From Irpex lacteus (Eukaryota; Basidiomycota; Agaricomycetes; Polyporales; Irpicaceae): a stretch of DNA of 64,000 nucleotides. Below the pieces are notes generated by a model. It was not told the origin of the DNA. It saw only the letters and a program-made list of their open reading frames with translations, and searched no databases. Within the stretch, counting starts at the first letter, position 1; each line of letters begins with the position of its first letter. The DNA is taken from positions 1,736,001 through 1,800,000 of the forward strand of contig MQVO02000001.1 in the NCBI GenBank assembly GCA_001986395.2. The letters run 5' to 3'. The position numbers and the translations under genes were made by a program. Below are positions 1 through 12,208 of the stretch, piece after piece.

Positions 1-3000
1 TCACACGTCTGACTGATCTGCAACGCACCCAAAACAACGAGACCGACGCTTTGCAAGTATGTATTGCTAAGCCCTGTGATCTAACGACTCATGAGCTAAC
101 CCGCGTACAGAGCGAGCAGAAACGCAAAAGTGAAGACTACAACACTAAGCTACGGAGGCTGCATGCGGATGTGGAACGGTTCAAGCAGCAGAAGGATACA
201 CTCCGTGATCGCCAAGTAGGCCCAACTCAATAACCTCACCCCTTAGATGCTCACCATCTTACTCACAGACTACTCTACAAAATGCGATGATCAAAGCCGA
301 GCGCGAGGTCGACGCCGCCGAAACACTGACGTCAAAGTTCAAGAACATCGAGACCGACATCGTCGAGAAGAAGCGCCGCATACAGCTGGTCAAGGATGAG
401 ATCAAGGAGGCCAAGTTCGACCACAACCTCGGGGAGAAGAACAGCCGGGCGAGGTTGCTTGAGGTTGAGATCGCTGCGCTAGATTCGGAGATGACGAATC
501 TCAATCTGCAAGGCAACAATCGTGCGAAGCTGGATATTGACCGGAATACTCTCACGAAGGTCGAGGCTGAGATCGCTAACGTGTAAGTGTGCTTGTGATT
601 TCTCGTGCAATTTGTTCTTACGTGTCATGCAGCATCGCTATTCATAATGCAACGTTCCGTACCCTGGTTGGAAACGACGCTCGGCCTGAGACCATGGAGC
701 GTGATCTCAGTCGAGTGGCACAGTAAGTATAGCATTGTTAGGCGTGGTGACGACTAGCTCTCACGATCATTATCACTGTCACACCGCTTTAGGGAGAAGC
801 AGCGTGAACTTGCCGACTGCGATACTTCCCATGAGATTGCAGCCAAGGAACTTCAGGCGGTAGAGGCAGCTCTATCTGAGATCAAGAACCAGCTGCGACA
901 AAAATCCGAACAAGTCCGTGGTAAGTGTTCTCACGCAATCCGTCCTGCCCTCGACTAAGCATGCTGTTTAAGCGCTCGATGTTAGGATCAAGCATGGTTT
1001 GGAAGAAGGCGTCGAACTGTTAGGTACTCCTGAGGAGGCGATCATCGAGGCTGAGAAGGAAGTGAACTGGCATAAGAAGTAAGCTTGGTCTCCTAGAGCG
1101 TCGGTGGTTGATTTGACGGCGTGTTCAGCGATTTGGCGACGGCGGATGGAGAGGCAAGAGCGTACCAGAAGATCCTGGATGACGGAAAGTCTAAGAAGCG
1201 ATGCCCGCTTTGCGAACGCAACATGAACGCGGAAGTTATGACCGTCTTTGAGAAGAATGTGGGTTTATTGCGCTACACTTCGTCTCCCCGCACTGACCTG
1301 GTTGGTAAGGCCCAAGTTGGTATCCAGAAAGGTTCAGCCGCTAGTAAGAAGACGACACAAGAAGAGCTGGAGGAATGGGAAATAGAGTTGAATCGAGTCA
1401 GGGAGTTGGGGAAATTGGCCACTACTCGTGACCAGCTTACCAAGGTGGATATCCCTGAATTGCAGAAGCAGCTCGAGGAGAAGGAAGAGAAGCTCCCCGA
1501 GGCCACCGCCAAGGCCAACGAGGTCAGGGATATTAATATCTTCACCGCTATCATGTATTGACAATCTATATCCAGACCTCCAAACGTGTCACTACCCTGA
1601 AGCAAGAAATCACCAAGATCAGCACACTTCAGGAAGAGGCACGATTTGTGTCGAGACAGTTCGCACAGGTACAGACATTGAACGCGGAGATTAGCCACCT
1701 CGAGGCACAGCTTAGGTCGACGGGCTCAACTAAGACCGCTGATGAGGTGAGAGCTGAGATCGACGATCTGAAAGCTCAGCTGTGCGTTTGATTCCATTCT
1801 ATGTGGCGAGGCAATCTGCAGGTACTGATCCATTCTACCTCCGTAATACATAGCAAACAAGTGGAGAGGGAGAAGCTCACATTGACAACCGAGAAAGAGC
1901 GTCTACAGGCCAATCTCCGGGGCTTCGAGAATGACCTGCATGCGCTGGAGCTGAATCTGGGTCAGGTTGAGAGAGAGCTGATGCATAAAGCGCAGACGGA
2001 GAAGCGGATCGGAGAAATGAGACAGGAGCTGTCCGAGATCGGAGCCACGTTGAAGGTGACATTAGTCCGGTTACTTATCGTTGGGAGCTCTGCGATTGAC
2101 TTGAGCGTGAAATGTATAGGACCTCGCCAGTAAGATCGCCGAAGCTGATGCTCCGATACAACGACTGGAGCAGGAACATGCACAAGCGGATAGGGAGCTC
2201 AGCGCACGAATCGTGCAGGCTCAGCGCGCCTCTCAGGAGTTGAATATCAGCGTTGATAAGCTGGAAGGGCTGAACAAGACCATTGAGCGGTATGTTATTG
2301 CCGATGTTATACGGTATAGTATGCCCAACTTACCACTATTCAGATATGTGAGGGGGAAACGAGCCCGCCTCCTCTCGGAATGCGCGCAGAAGATTGAGGA
2401 ACTTGACAGTGAGATTAAGGAGCTCAATCACCAGCTAGAGGAAGCTCGCACCAAGATTGCCGATATCGACAGGGAGATCAGCGAGAGCGGGGCGTTCGTG
2501 GGCAATCTTCGCGAGAACATGCGTGTTCGCAAGCTTATCAAGGACATTGCAGCCACTCAGGCGGAAATTGAGAAGTATGACCTGGACGAGGCCGCGAAAG
2601 CGAAACGAATCTTCGACGAGAAGTATAGCGTGGAGAAGCAGAAAGAGACCGACTTGCATGCAGATGTAAGAATGCAGAGCACGTCGTTTGGATAATTCGC
2701 TGACATGGCTTGCGTGCTAGTGTGCCCGCATCGACGGTGAACTGAGTTCTCTCCGTGTACAGCTTCAGACAATCGAGGCCGACTTCAAGGAATTCAAAGA
2801 TGTTCACAAACGCTATCGCGACCAGCTTATCAAGGTTAAAGTGCGTATTTCCACAAACACATGGCCACGCTTGCGTGCTTGATGCTTCGAATAGCTCTCA
2901 GACATGGCGAACAACGATCTCGAAAAGTACGCCAAAGCTCTAGACAAGTACGTATTCGTCGGCATGTGGACACAAGATCATTTCTGAACATCTTCGCAGC

Positions 3001-3731
3001 GCCATCATGAAATATCATTCGCTGAAGATGGAGGAAGTCAACGACACCATGCGTCATCTTTGGAACAAGACCTACCAGGGTACAGGTGCGTGTGGCTCTG
3101 ACTGAACGAAGTCCGGAGATGTTCAGTCCTGTGTTTAGACATTGATGGAATCAAGATCAGCTCGGACAGCGAAGGTGGTGCAACGAAGAGATCATACAAC
3201 TACAGGGTAAATGCATTCCTACGTGCGATTATGAGGCGCTGCTGAACTGCGCACAGGTGGTCATGACCAAGGATAACGTTGAAATGGACATGAGAGGCCG
3301 CTGCTCTGCCGGTCAGAAAATGCTGGCTTCGATCATCATTCGCCTGGCGCTTGCAGATTCGTTTGGTCAGAATTGTGGCATTCTAGCTCTTGACGAACCC
3401 ACCAATGCCCTTGACACCGAGAACATTGACGCGCTTGCTGCAAGTCTTGTTGAGTATGTCTGGCTCGAAGTTTCAGCGTTCATGCATATTCTCATAAATA
3501 ATCTTGTTTCGTCACAGTATCATCAATGAACGCAAAGGCCACAATTTCCAACTGATTATCATCACCCACGACGAGAACTTCCTTCGCAAGCTGGGTCAAA
3601 GCGATGTTATGGAACACTACTGGTAAGCACATGAAATACGCATATCTACCTGATACTCATGTGGCATCTACAGGCGAGTCTCCCGAGACTCTCGACAGAA
3701 GTCCATTATTGAGAGGCATCGCTTTGGCTGA
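1..3731 (+). CDS. RAD50: RAD50 double-strand break repair ATPase, 3' part (5' end outside window)
   Basis: Rad50 is the SMC-like ATPase of the MRN/MRX complex, which tethers and processes DNA ends in the nucleus. The window opens inside an exon (about 1-56) and the reading continues through many short exons split by 45-70 bp introns. Long heptad-rich Glu/Lys/Arg coiled coil fills both halves. The zinc-hook CPLC motif lies near 1200-1215. The C-terminal ATPase lobe follows: signature region GRCSAGQK near 3297-3320, Walker B with D-loop ([12 protein letters not shown]) near 3380-3415, and the H-loop (IITHDEN) near 3555-3580. The last exon ends in ERHRFG and a TGA at 3729-3731. The N-terminal Walker A lobe must lie upstream of the window. 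The order coiled coil, hook, coiled coil, ATPase lobe separates it from SMC proteins. No disabling change was seen. Inner exon edges were not all fixed. Confidence 0.95.
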
Positions 3732-5027
3732 GTCAATTGTGCTATGTTGATCTTAGTCATTCTTCCATGTGCGAGGTAGCTTCCTCTCTACTGTGATCTC
3801 CATGTGCCCAGCATATGCTTCGTACCACCGCTTAATTTATACATTGCTAATTCTATCTGTGCTTGTCATTTATTGATGTAACGCATCCACTTCTCCGTGC
3901 CTCAACATGAGCAATATCCCGTCGAGTGGCCGTTTGTGCTCGCGATATGTAGTACGTTGAGCTTGACCCGGGTGAGATCGCAGATCTTGGATGGTCTCCG
4001 CCGCGCCTTTGTGGCACTCGGATGGGCGATAGTTGCTAGTAAACTTGTGCTCCATCCACCAACAACACCAGCTCATGCTTGCGACTGCTTTCTGAAAAGA
4101 GGGTTTTCACGTTGGATCATAGGGTAATACGCATGCTTCTACGCGCCAAGATAACTGTCACAATGGAAACTTCGCACTAGAAGTCGTTGTGCAACCTGGA
4201 CGCCATAGTGGCGCGCTGAGGCTATTGAAGTGGCTGTCAACGCAGGAGCCTCTTCAAAAAAGCGGCGTTTGTCGTGATCTTTGCACTGAGGTGAGCGTGC
4301 CGCTACTTCTATAGCCTGATTATCCTGCTGCCGCAGTACGTATGACGAACCGCTGACCTCGTCACTGTATATCTCCAGGGATTCGTGAGAGTTGCATTAC
4401 TCTGAAAGGCATCTCTGGGACATTGGGCGGGTGCATCTCGGCCAATAGAGTTAATTCTGATGACGGAAAACAGCCTTGATTGACTCCTGTATGTCGTTGC
4501 TCAGGGAAAGAGGCACGGTTTATGGCAATCGTCCATGATGCTGCGCGCCAAATTAGGCAACGCTTTCAGGAAGCTGTCACATCCCGCGCACCGTCACATT
4601 AGGTCACGAATCTGCCTCGGCTGGGTAGTCTGCTGCCCTGGTCATGAAGCGTTGCAAATACTTCTACTAGTGGCGCACAACCTTCCTACCATATTGCGGT
4701 GCATGCTTGGCTCTTTCCATTCGCGACAAGGGCCATTGCCTCCGTATGCCTCATGGTTCATCTCGATCAGCCGGATAACCCATATTCGATTCCGATCTTG
4801 CTCAAACTCGCCTCCTGAACCCCGAAACAAATTGTGGTTGCTTTCCGGTGGGTGTCGGGTGCATGTCACTACATCGAATGCATGTCTCACCGGACGTTTC
4901 TCGGCTGCCATTGGCCGTATGGCCATGAACGCGATCATTGCATGAGACACCCATTCAAACTGCGCGTTCTTGTTTCTGGAGTACCGCCGTGGAGATGCAG
5001 TGGAGAAGTCCATGTATCTTCTGAAAA
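3732..5027. other. Intergenic region, no gene supported
   Basis: This stretch lies between the RAD50 stop and the TmpL-like promoter. Short open frames occur on both strands, but none shows a recognisable motif, a splice-consistent extension or a homologue-like pattern. It probably holds the RAD50 3' UTR and terminator and the upstream control region of the next gene. Confidence 0.6.
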
Positions 5028-5033
5028 TATAAA
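5028..5033 (+). promoter_or_regulatory. TATA box of the TmpL-like gene
   Basis: TATAAA lies 58 bp before the ATG at 5091. A start of transcription 25-35 bp downstream would fall after the upstream in-frame ATG at 5043, which is why 5091 was chosen as the protein start. Confidence 0.5.
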
Positions 5034-5090
5034 GAGCGAGGTATGTGCTACTCGAGCCATACTCCATCGAGCCCCTGCGCGTCACCAGCC

Positions 5091-8000
5091 ATGGTCCTGA
5101 CAACACCGTCTGCTCTACAGTGCCTGTCTGCGGAGGACACTGCCCTTTTCTATCGCTTCGGCTTTGGCAAACGCGCAGAGGCACCATTTCAGTGCATTCA
5201 CCATGCATTCGAACATCATGCTGCTCGCGACCCCAACGCCATTGCTGTCGAGCATCTCGGGAGCACCATCACTTATGGCGAGCTCGATAGCAGGGCTAAC
5301 GCTTTGGCTCATCAGCTACGTTCCATGGGTGTTCGACCGGGATCACGCGTCTGTCTTCTCGTACAACGTTCGATTCCTATGGTCGTTGGCATCGTCGCCA
5401 TACTCAAAGCTGGTGCTGCATACGTTCCTCTTGACGGAGGTATCGTCACCGACTCAACACTCGCGTTTGTCCTCAAGAACTCTAAAGCCACATTGGTCCT
5501 CGCTCTCGCGGACTACGTACATCGCGTGTCCTCACTCCCATTGATTAACCTTAACGATGTGATGGCTACCCCTGATTCGATAACACCGAAGCCTCAAGAC
5601 CTTTCATCACCTGGCGACAGCGCCTATATCATTTATACATCCGGTAAGCATGGTTTTACTCTAGATTCATCGCACATCATATTAACACATGCATGTGCCA
5701 GGTACTACCGGTACACCTAAGGGTGTCGAAGTGATGCATCGAAACGTTGTCAATTGTAAGTCGGCCGCGGCATGGCAGAAGTCCGGCTTAATTCAACACC
5801 CTCTCTAGTAATTTGCCATTCCCCCGGGAATGTTGAGATGGCCCCTGGACGCCGGGTTTCGCAACTTTTAAACATTGCGTTTGACATGGCAGCATGGGTA
5901 TGTTGTGATATGACACGTCTATGTTCGTCGCTCATCTGGTGTCCCTATCTAGGAAATTCTGGGTAGTCTTAGTAACGGATGCATCCTTTGTATCCGCGGA
6001 AACCGTTCAAAAGAGTGGCAGGCAGTCTTGAAGACCGTAGATATTGTTATAGGTATTTGCCATCTTATTCCAAGACCGCCGCCAAGCCTGACTTGATCGA
6101 ATTGCTGTAGCAACTCCCAGCATCATCGGTAAGTTTTTGATCATATTGCAACATCATACTAGATCTGACGCATGTGTAGCTCGCCATGACCCAGCGGATT
6201 ATCCAAATATCAAGGTCCTTGCTACTGCTGGTGAACCAATGCCGCAACGTGAGTCATGCTGGGTTGCCTTAAAACGCGTGGTATGCTCACCATCCCCACA
6301 GCCGTCGCAGATCGCTGGGCATCTGTTGCTCATTACTACAATAGCTGTGGACCAACGGAGGTTTGTAATTTCCCGGTATACTGAAAGCCTTCAATCTCAT
6401 AGCCTCTATAGATCACCATCGTCAATACGATGAAGCTGCACGTCGCCGGGAAACCGACCTCAATTGGCGGCCCTACCCCCAATAACAACGTCTACGTCCT
6501 AGACGAAAACATGCAGGCTATGCCGATCGGTGAGCCCGGAATTATGTGGGCCGGTGGTGCAGGTATCTCCCGTGGTTACGTCGACCTCCCAGACAAGACA
6601 GCTGAGCGATACAAGCTAGACCCTTTCACAAATGACGGGTGAGTTTTCCCACTGAGCCTGGCAGCCCTGTTTGGATACCTCCACTAACTACCTTTCCAGC
6701 TCTTACATGTTCAACACTGGTGATCTAGGAAGATGGCTTCCGGATGGCACTCTTGAGCACCTTGGACGAGTTGACGACCAAGTCAAGGTAAAGGGTTTCC
6801 GCGTCGAGTTGGATGGCGTGTCTGCTGCTATGCAGGTGAGCATCTCTGTCATATGCCTGCTCTACTGTCACACTCATCACTGTGCAGACGTACAAGGCTG
6901 CCGATGCTGCAGTAGCATTGTTGATCGATGATGAGTTGTGGGGGTTTGTAACTCCTTCTTCCGTGAACGTGGACGGCGTCATCGAGGCCACGAAGAAGAT
7001 TCAGCCATATTATGCTGTTCCTACGCAATGGTGCACTCTCGACACTCTCCCCCACACATCGTATGTTATCTTGTCTCTATGCACATGCCAGCCCTTTCTC
7101 ATGCACTCTCGCTACAGGAACGGAAAAATCGACAAACGCGCGCTGAAGCAGCTCGCTCAAGAGCAGACGAACATCAACCTCAAGACCGCTGCACTTGAGA
7201 TTGCACAAGCCGCAGCCATTGTGGAGAAGGTCGCAGAAGCAGCCGCCGTGAAGGTCGTTGAAGCAGCCGCCGAGAAAGCCGTCGTTGCTACTTCAGAGAA
7301 GGCTGCGGGAGTCGACCCTTCGTTCTATGCCAGCGACCTCTACAAAAAGGGCAACAGCAGCAACGTCAGCAACCCAACGATGCCGCCACCTGTGTACTCA
7401 AGTACGGCGGCCAGCTCAGAGAAAAACCTCGCATACGACTCTGTGTCAGCTGTGGAGAAGGACATCCCCGAGTGGGATGGCTACAAGGACGATGAAATCC
7501 CGGACAAGATCCACGGCAGGTGGCTCCGGAATCTGCGCTATCAGATCTTCTCTCTGTACCGCAGGCTATTCGGCGTTATATTCGTTACCAACATGGCGGT
7601 TTTGATCTGGACCCTGGCCCGACCCGAGGGAGCGGATGCCCAGCACTTGAGTCTCATTGTCGTTGCCAATCTGTTCTGTGCCATCCTCATGAGACAGGAG
7701 TATGTGATCAATACTTTCTTCACTGTGGCATGCGCGGTTCCCGCTTCGTGAGTGATAGGGTTGATTCTCTGCGGAAATTCAGGACTAATATTTTTATAGG
7801 TGGCCCTTATTCATTCGACGGACGTGCGCCAGGGTTTACCACATCGGAGGGTGTAAGTGCTCGATACATCACGGGCATTCTGGAGCTGCTCATCTAATGA
7901 ATGCTCATAGTCCACTCGGGTTGCGCTATCAGCGGGCTTGTTTGGTTGATCGCCTTCACTGGTCAAGCAACCAGGGAACTGGTAACCGGTGGCAAGGTTT

Positions 8001-9123
8001 GTAACGCTCATCCCCGCACCTGTACTATGGAAAGCTGATTACGTTCATCTACAGACGTCAGCTGCCACCGTCGCTGTCACATACTTCATCCTAACTCTAC
8101 TTATTGGGATCGTCTTGTTTGCGTACCCGAAGACGCGTACAGTGCACCACGATGCCTTTGAGCGTGTCCATCGCTTCCTGGGATGGACAGCTACCGCATT
8201 GGTATGGGTACAGGTAAGTGCTGGCCGTATTAAAACTCCCCACAGTATACTCACGATCAATCTGAAAGGTTGTCCTGTTGACTAACGACTACAAGGGAGT
8301 CGGACAATCCTTGGGTCACGCTCTAGTTCACTCAGCTCCCCTCTGGCTCGTTAGTGTCATGACTGCCTCCCTGATACTCCCGTGGGTGCGTTTACGCAAG
8401 GTCGATGTACGGTCAGAAGTCCTATCGAAGCATGCCGTCCGCCTTCACTTCGACTATGGTAAGTTCTATAATTCCCTTTACTTTGCGACAGTCGGCTTAT
8501 TACCATTATTTTTAAAGTCACTCCGAAGACCGGTCACTTTGTTCGCCTTTCCGAGTCTCCACTTACAGAGTGGCACGGCTTCGCATGTATTCCCGTTCCG
8601 GACCAGAAGGGCTTCTCTCTCATTGTCTCCCGGGCTGGAGATTGGACCAACGACAAGATCGTAAATCCTCGCACCAAGCTCTGGGTTCGTGGCATCCCCT
8701 GCTATGGTGTGCTCAGGATTACATCACTATTCCGCCGTGTCGTCTTTGTCGCCACCGGTAGCGGTATCGGTCCCTGTGCACCATGCATCTTCGAGCAGCG
8801 TGTCCCGATCAAGCTTCTTTGGACGTCTCCCAATGTTCGCGAGACTTTTGGCGACGAATTCGTCGACCATATTTTGAAGTGTTCGCCTGGTGCAGTTGTA
8901 TATGGTGCGTCCCCTCTCATTGCCAGAGCATGCCTTTACTAACGACCAAAAAGATACTCGCAAGCACGGAAAGCCCGATATGGTCAAGTTGACTTACCGC
9001 ATGGTCAAAGAGTTCAACGCGGAGGCGGTCTGCATTATCTCCAACCAAAAATTAACGCAAAAGGTCGTCTATGGCATGGTCAGCAGGGGCATCCCTGCCT
9101 TCGGTGCCATCTGGGACTCCTAG
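5091..9123 (+). CDS. TmpL-like protein: adenylation domain fused to ferric-reductase-like membrane and NAD(P)-binding domains
   Basis: The N-terminal half is an NRPS-type adenylation domain. It has the core [11 protein letters not shown] (split by an intron near 5643-5701), [29 protein letters not shown] and NGKIDKRAL motifs. No carrier (PCP) or condensation domain follows. An Ala/Glu/Lys-rich linker (about 7190-7330) and a Pro/Ser-rich stretch lead to several hydrophobic helices (about 7560-8400). The helices include a HIGGVHSGC segment. The C-terminus has a flavin/NAD(P)-reductase-like part with ATGSGIGP near 8752. This order matches TmpL, a membrane protein of Alternaria brassicicola and Aspergillus fumigatus reported to affect redox balance and virulence; TmpA is a relative with the membrane and NAD/FAD part. 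The protein is about 1,050 residues, from at least ten exons. The substrate of the adenylation domain cannot be read from the sequence. Small exons in the adenylation half were placed by phase and motif only. Confidence 0.85.
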
Positions 9124-9528
9124 ACGTCCTCCTACGACCTGCTTCTGTCTCTCCTGGCCTACTCATTATCGGGCTTCAAATGAATTGACACTCTAGATTA
9201 TTGCATTTTCTTTCGCCATGATCGCACGACTCCCGCCTCCACACATTTGTTTTATTCATCTTTATCACGCATCTTCGTCCCGCTGTTGTATAACTAACGA
9301 GAAGATTACGTTCCTATGTATATTAGCTGCCTATAGAGAACCACGAATATTTCATTATTCATGAATATCTGCGAGTCGCCTCTGTGGATAGGTTTATTTT
9401 TAGCTGCTATTTAAGTAAGAGGCTTGTCGAGTATTTGTGATTACCAAGCATTCCCACGCCACAAAGCCTTGCGTCTCCTATTCAAGCGACGACGAGGCTT
9501 CCGCACTACCACGGTGACTAGCATCGTC

Positions 9529-11126
9529 ATGGCGGGCCAATCCATTCTACCGTCCACCATCTCCCTTGAAAACGATGGGGTTGCTAGACAGAAAGCATGT
9601 GCAACTCATGCGATACCGCAAGGCTCACGGATCCTCACAGTCGAAACCCTTGTCACCACTGTTCTTCTGTCAGAAAAGGGGAAGCGATGCGATTTCTGTT
9701 TATGTCGACCTTCAGAGGGAGGCAGGCTTTCTCGGTGTTCTGGATGTGCTGAATATTGGTATTGTGGATCAGTATGTGCGAAAGGTGTTGATTTGTAGCT
9801 ATGTAGTGCTCATCTGATATTATATGTACTAGGTCAAAACGCCCAATGGAGTCATCATCACCGAAAAATCTGCAATCGGTACAACAGGTTCCTTGCCTCC
9901 TCTGAATTTCAGGCCCTCAGCGCTTCAGATCGAGTGGACTCGTTGCTACTGTCGCAGTTGCTGTTTGTTCTTTCCCCCAAAGACCAATTCCATCATCCCG
10001 AAGCTGGTCTTACCACATCCGCGGCGATATTCTTTGACCTCATGAAAGGTCCTGCAGTAACCCGACGAGGCCTCCCTGTTGTTCACGCTGGAATCGTAGG
10101 TTTGGACACGGCCATTATCACCGAGGATATATATTCTCGCTTTGGAAACAACAATTTTCTAGTGCACTCTCACCTCAATTCGTGTGCACATGGTATATTT
10201 CCGTTAGCAAGCCGCCTATTCAATCACTCTTGCAACCCTAACTGCGTTGCGAAATACCTTTTCCGCAAAGGGGAACCGGTAGTTATGGAAGTTGTTGCAA
10301 TAAGTGCCATTGCAGAGGGTGAAGAGGTCCGGATATTCATTTCAGATGGAGAACATAATCTGACTCGCGAATAGTTAACCGTGCCTTACTTGGACCCTGC
10401 TCTACCATTCCAAACACGTCAAGAAGCTCTGTGGATAAACTACGGCTTCAGATGCTCCTGCTCCTTTTGTACGTTCGAGAAGGGTATCAACCCTTCGCGG
10501 CCCGCACTACCCGTCTCTGATACGGTACATGACGTGGAAGCTAAGCTCTGCAACTTCGTGGACTCGAACATAGCACCTCTTTATCCCCAAAACAAGACAT
10601 ACGTGAAGGGCCTTGACATCGGCGATGCTCGTTTGAGCCTTCCAGTGCAACTGTATCCTCTGCTACACGCGGATTATCTCCCCGCGTTGTCTGAAGAGTT
10701 TAGCCGTGCATCTCACGAAGGACAATGCGACAGAGCCCTTACCTTTGGCAGAACACTATTGGCCTTATACTTTGTTCTATACCCTCCATATTACCCCCAG
10801 ATCGGTGAGTAATCGTCGCACCTCTCCTCATCAGACAAATCGTCTCAACCCTGTCTTCCGGTGCCACAGGAATGCATGCTTTGGAACTGGCTAAAACAGC
10901 CTGGAACGCGGTAGTGACATACGAACAGACACATGCACCTCATGCTGCCCAAATCAGAGAATACGAAGATCTTTCCCGTCATTATTTGAGCATCGCCGCC
11001 GGCATTCTCGAGCTGATCGGTCCGGAGGGAGATGAGGGGGGACCTCTGGATGAATTACAGGTCATCCGGTCCTTACTGCAGCCTTACATGTTAGATGACC
11101 GCACCTCCGATCATATGTCGTGGTAG
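9529..11126 (+). CDS. SMYD-like SET domain protein with MYND zinc finger
   Basis: This is a likely protein lysine methyltransferase of the SMYD class, 475 residues. Exons 9529-9775, 9833-10326, 10375-10804 and 10870-11126 join in phase. The MYND finger (CDFC..CSGCAEYWYC..C, then H and C) interrupts the SET domain near residues 63-105. The SET core NHSCNPNC is at about 10216-10240. The GEEL..PYLDP segment and the post-SET cysteines (YGFRCSCSFC) follow. The ATG at 9529 gives a normal start; the open frame extends upstream without another ATG. Intron 2 (48 bp, 10327-10374) has an unusual GTCCGG donor, but splicing it restores the expected GEEL-x-PYLDP reading, while read-through meets a TAG at its end. 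The C-terminal part is helical. The substrate, histone or not, is unknown. Confidence 0.88.
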
Positions 11127-12208
11127 GTCGGTTGCCGATCTTAATCCGCGCTACTTACCTCACGACTAGCGCTGCTTTGTAGTGGACGCACTTATCGGTG
11201 TATATAATTGCGTGCCTTGAACACATCGTGCTCAATCAACCAGCTGTCACTTCATATGACTGACCTATAGTTTCAATTAACTGCGAGCTCTCCCGAGATA
11301 CCACCAGCAATCCGATGGAAACTGTGCCCTCACACAACCAAACAGTACTACGACAAAGCGGTCTACCTCTCTCGTTGTCACAGACTGTCCACTACTACCA
11401 ACCTCCCTCTCTATGGGAGAGTTTCTGACTGTACCGGGACGAGCATTGTGAGTATCCGTCCAGCTACTGTCAGGATTCAGTATAAGCTCATGCGTGTACT
11501 CACGTCCACGCTTTCCACAGCTGGCAGTGTCCCCGCTGGTACACACATATCGACAAATGTGACTCAGCTTTCAACTCTGTTGGTCTGAACGGTCGACAAT
11601 CGAGTCGAGTCCGAGCCCGCCTGAACGTGCAAAACTGATGCGGTGTTAATGCGGCGTTGAGGCACGTGTGCTTTGCGCTCCTTCAAGCCACCGACGTTCT
11701 ATATCCAGTCAATATAGCTACTAAATATTGGTACACAGGGTATAGAGCCTTTCGTCGTCTTGAGTGACTACAGATGTCGTCGACGTCGCTCTTTCAGTAT
11801 ACGATTATACTCACATTGCTTACAATTTGGTTCTCAAGCATCCCTTAACGCCGCGAGAAGCTGTCCCGCCAACAAACAGGGACGATGGACAATGCTTCTC
11901 GTTCATTCAATACGTACGGTTCTGTCGCTCAACATGCATTCAAAAAAGCTTACCCTGCATTTTGCTGTGTTCCAGTGAGAATTAATCACGCTAGAAGTCA
12001 GTCGATGTCGGGTAACTGTGCTCCCAGGCATGCAGACTTGTTCGGTCTGCTCTGTTGGGCTATTCAATTCACTGTGCAATGATCCCACATAAACCCATGG
12101 GGAGAGGTCTGTTACGTCTTTGTTGGTGACGGCCACCGTCTCCTCACACTCATTTTCCTCCTCTCTAACTACGTTGTTCCCCTCCACTAGTCACTCATTT
12201 GAGCCAAG
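11127..12208. other. Intergenic region, no gene supported
   Basis: About 1.1 kb lies between the SMYD-like gene and the DUF4436-type gene. Open frames on both strands (for example 11277-11546 minus and 11903-12187 minus) lack motifs and splice support. I see only probable 3' UTR and promoter sequence. Confidence 0.55.

Noticed and set aside
5043..5090. Upstream in-frame ATG of the TmpL-like gene
   Set aside because: It lies only about 15 bp after the TATA box, so it is probably not in the transcript; 5091 was kept.
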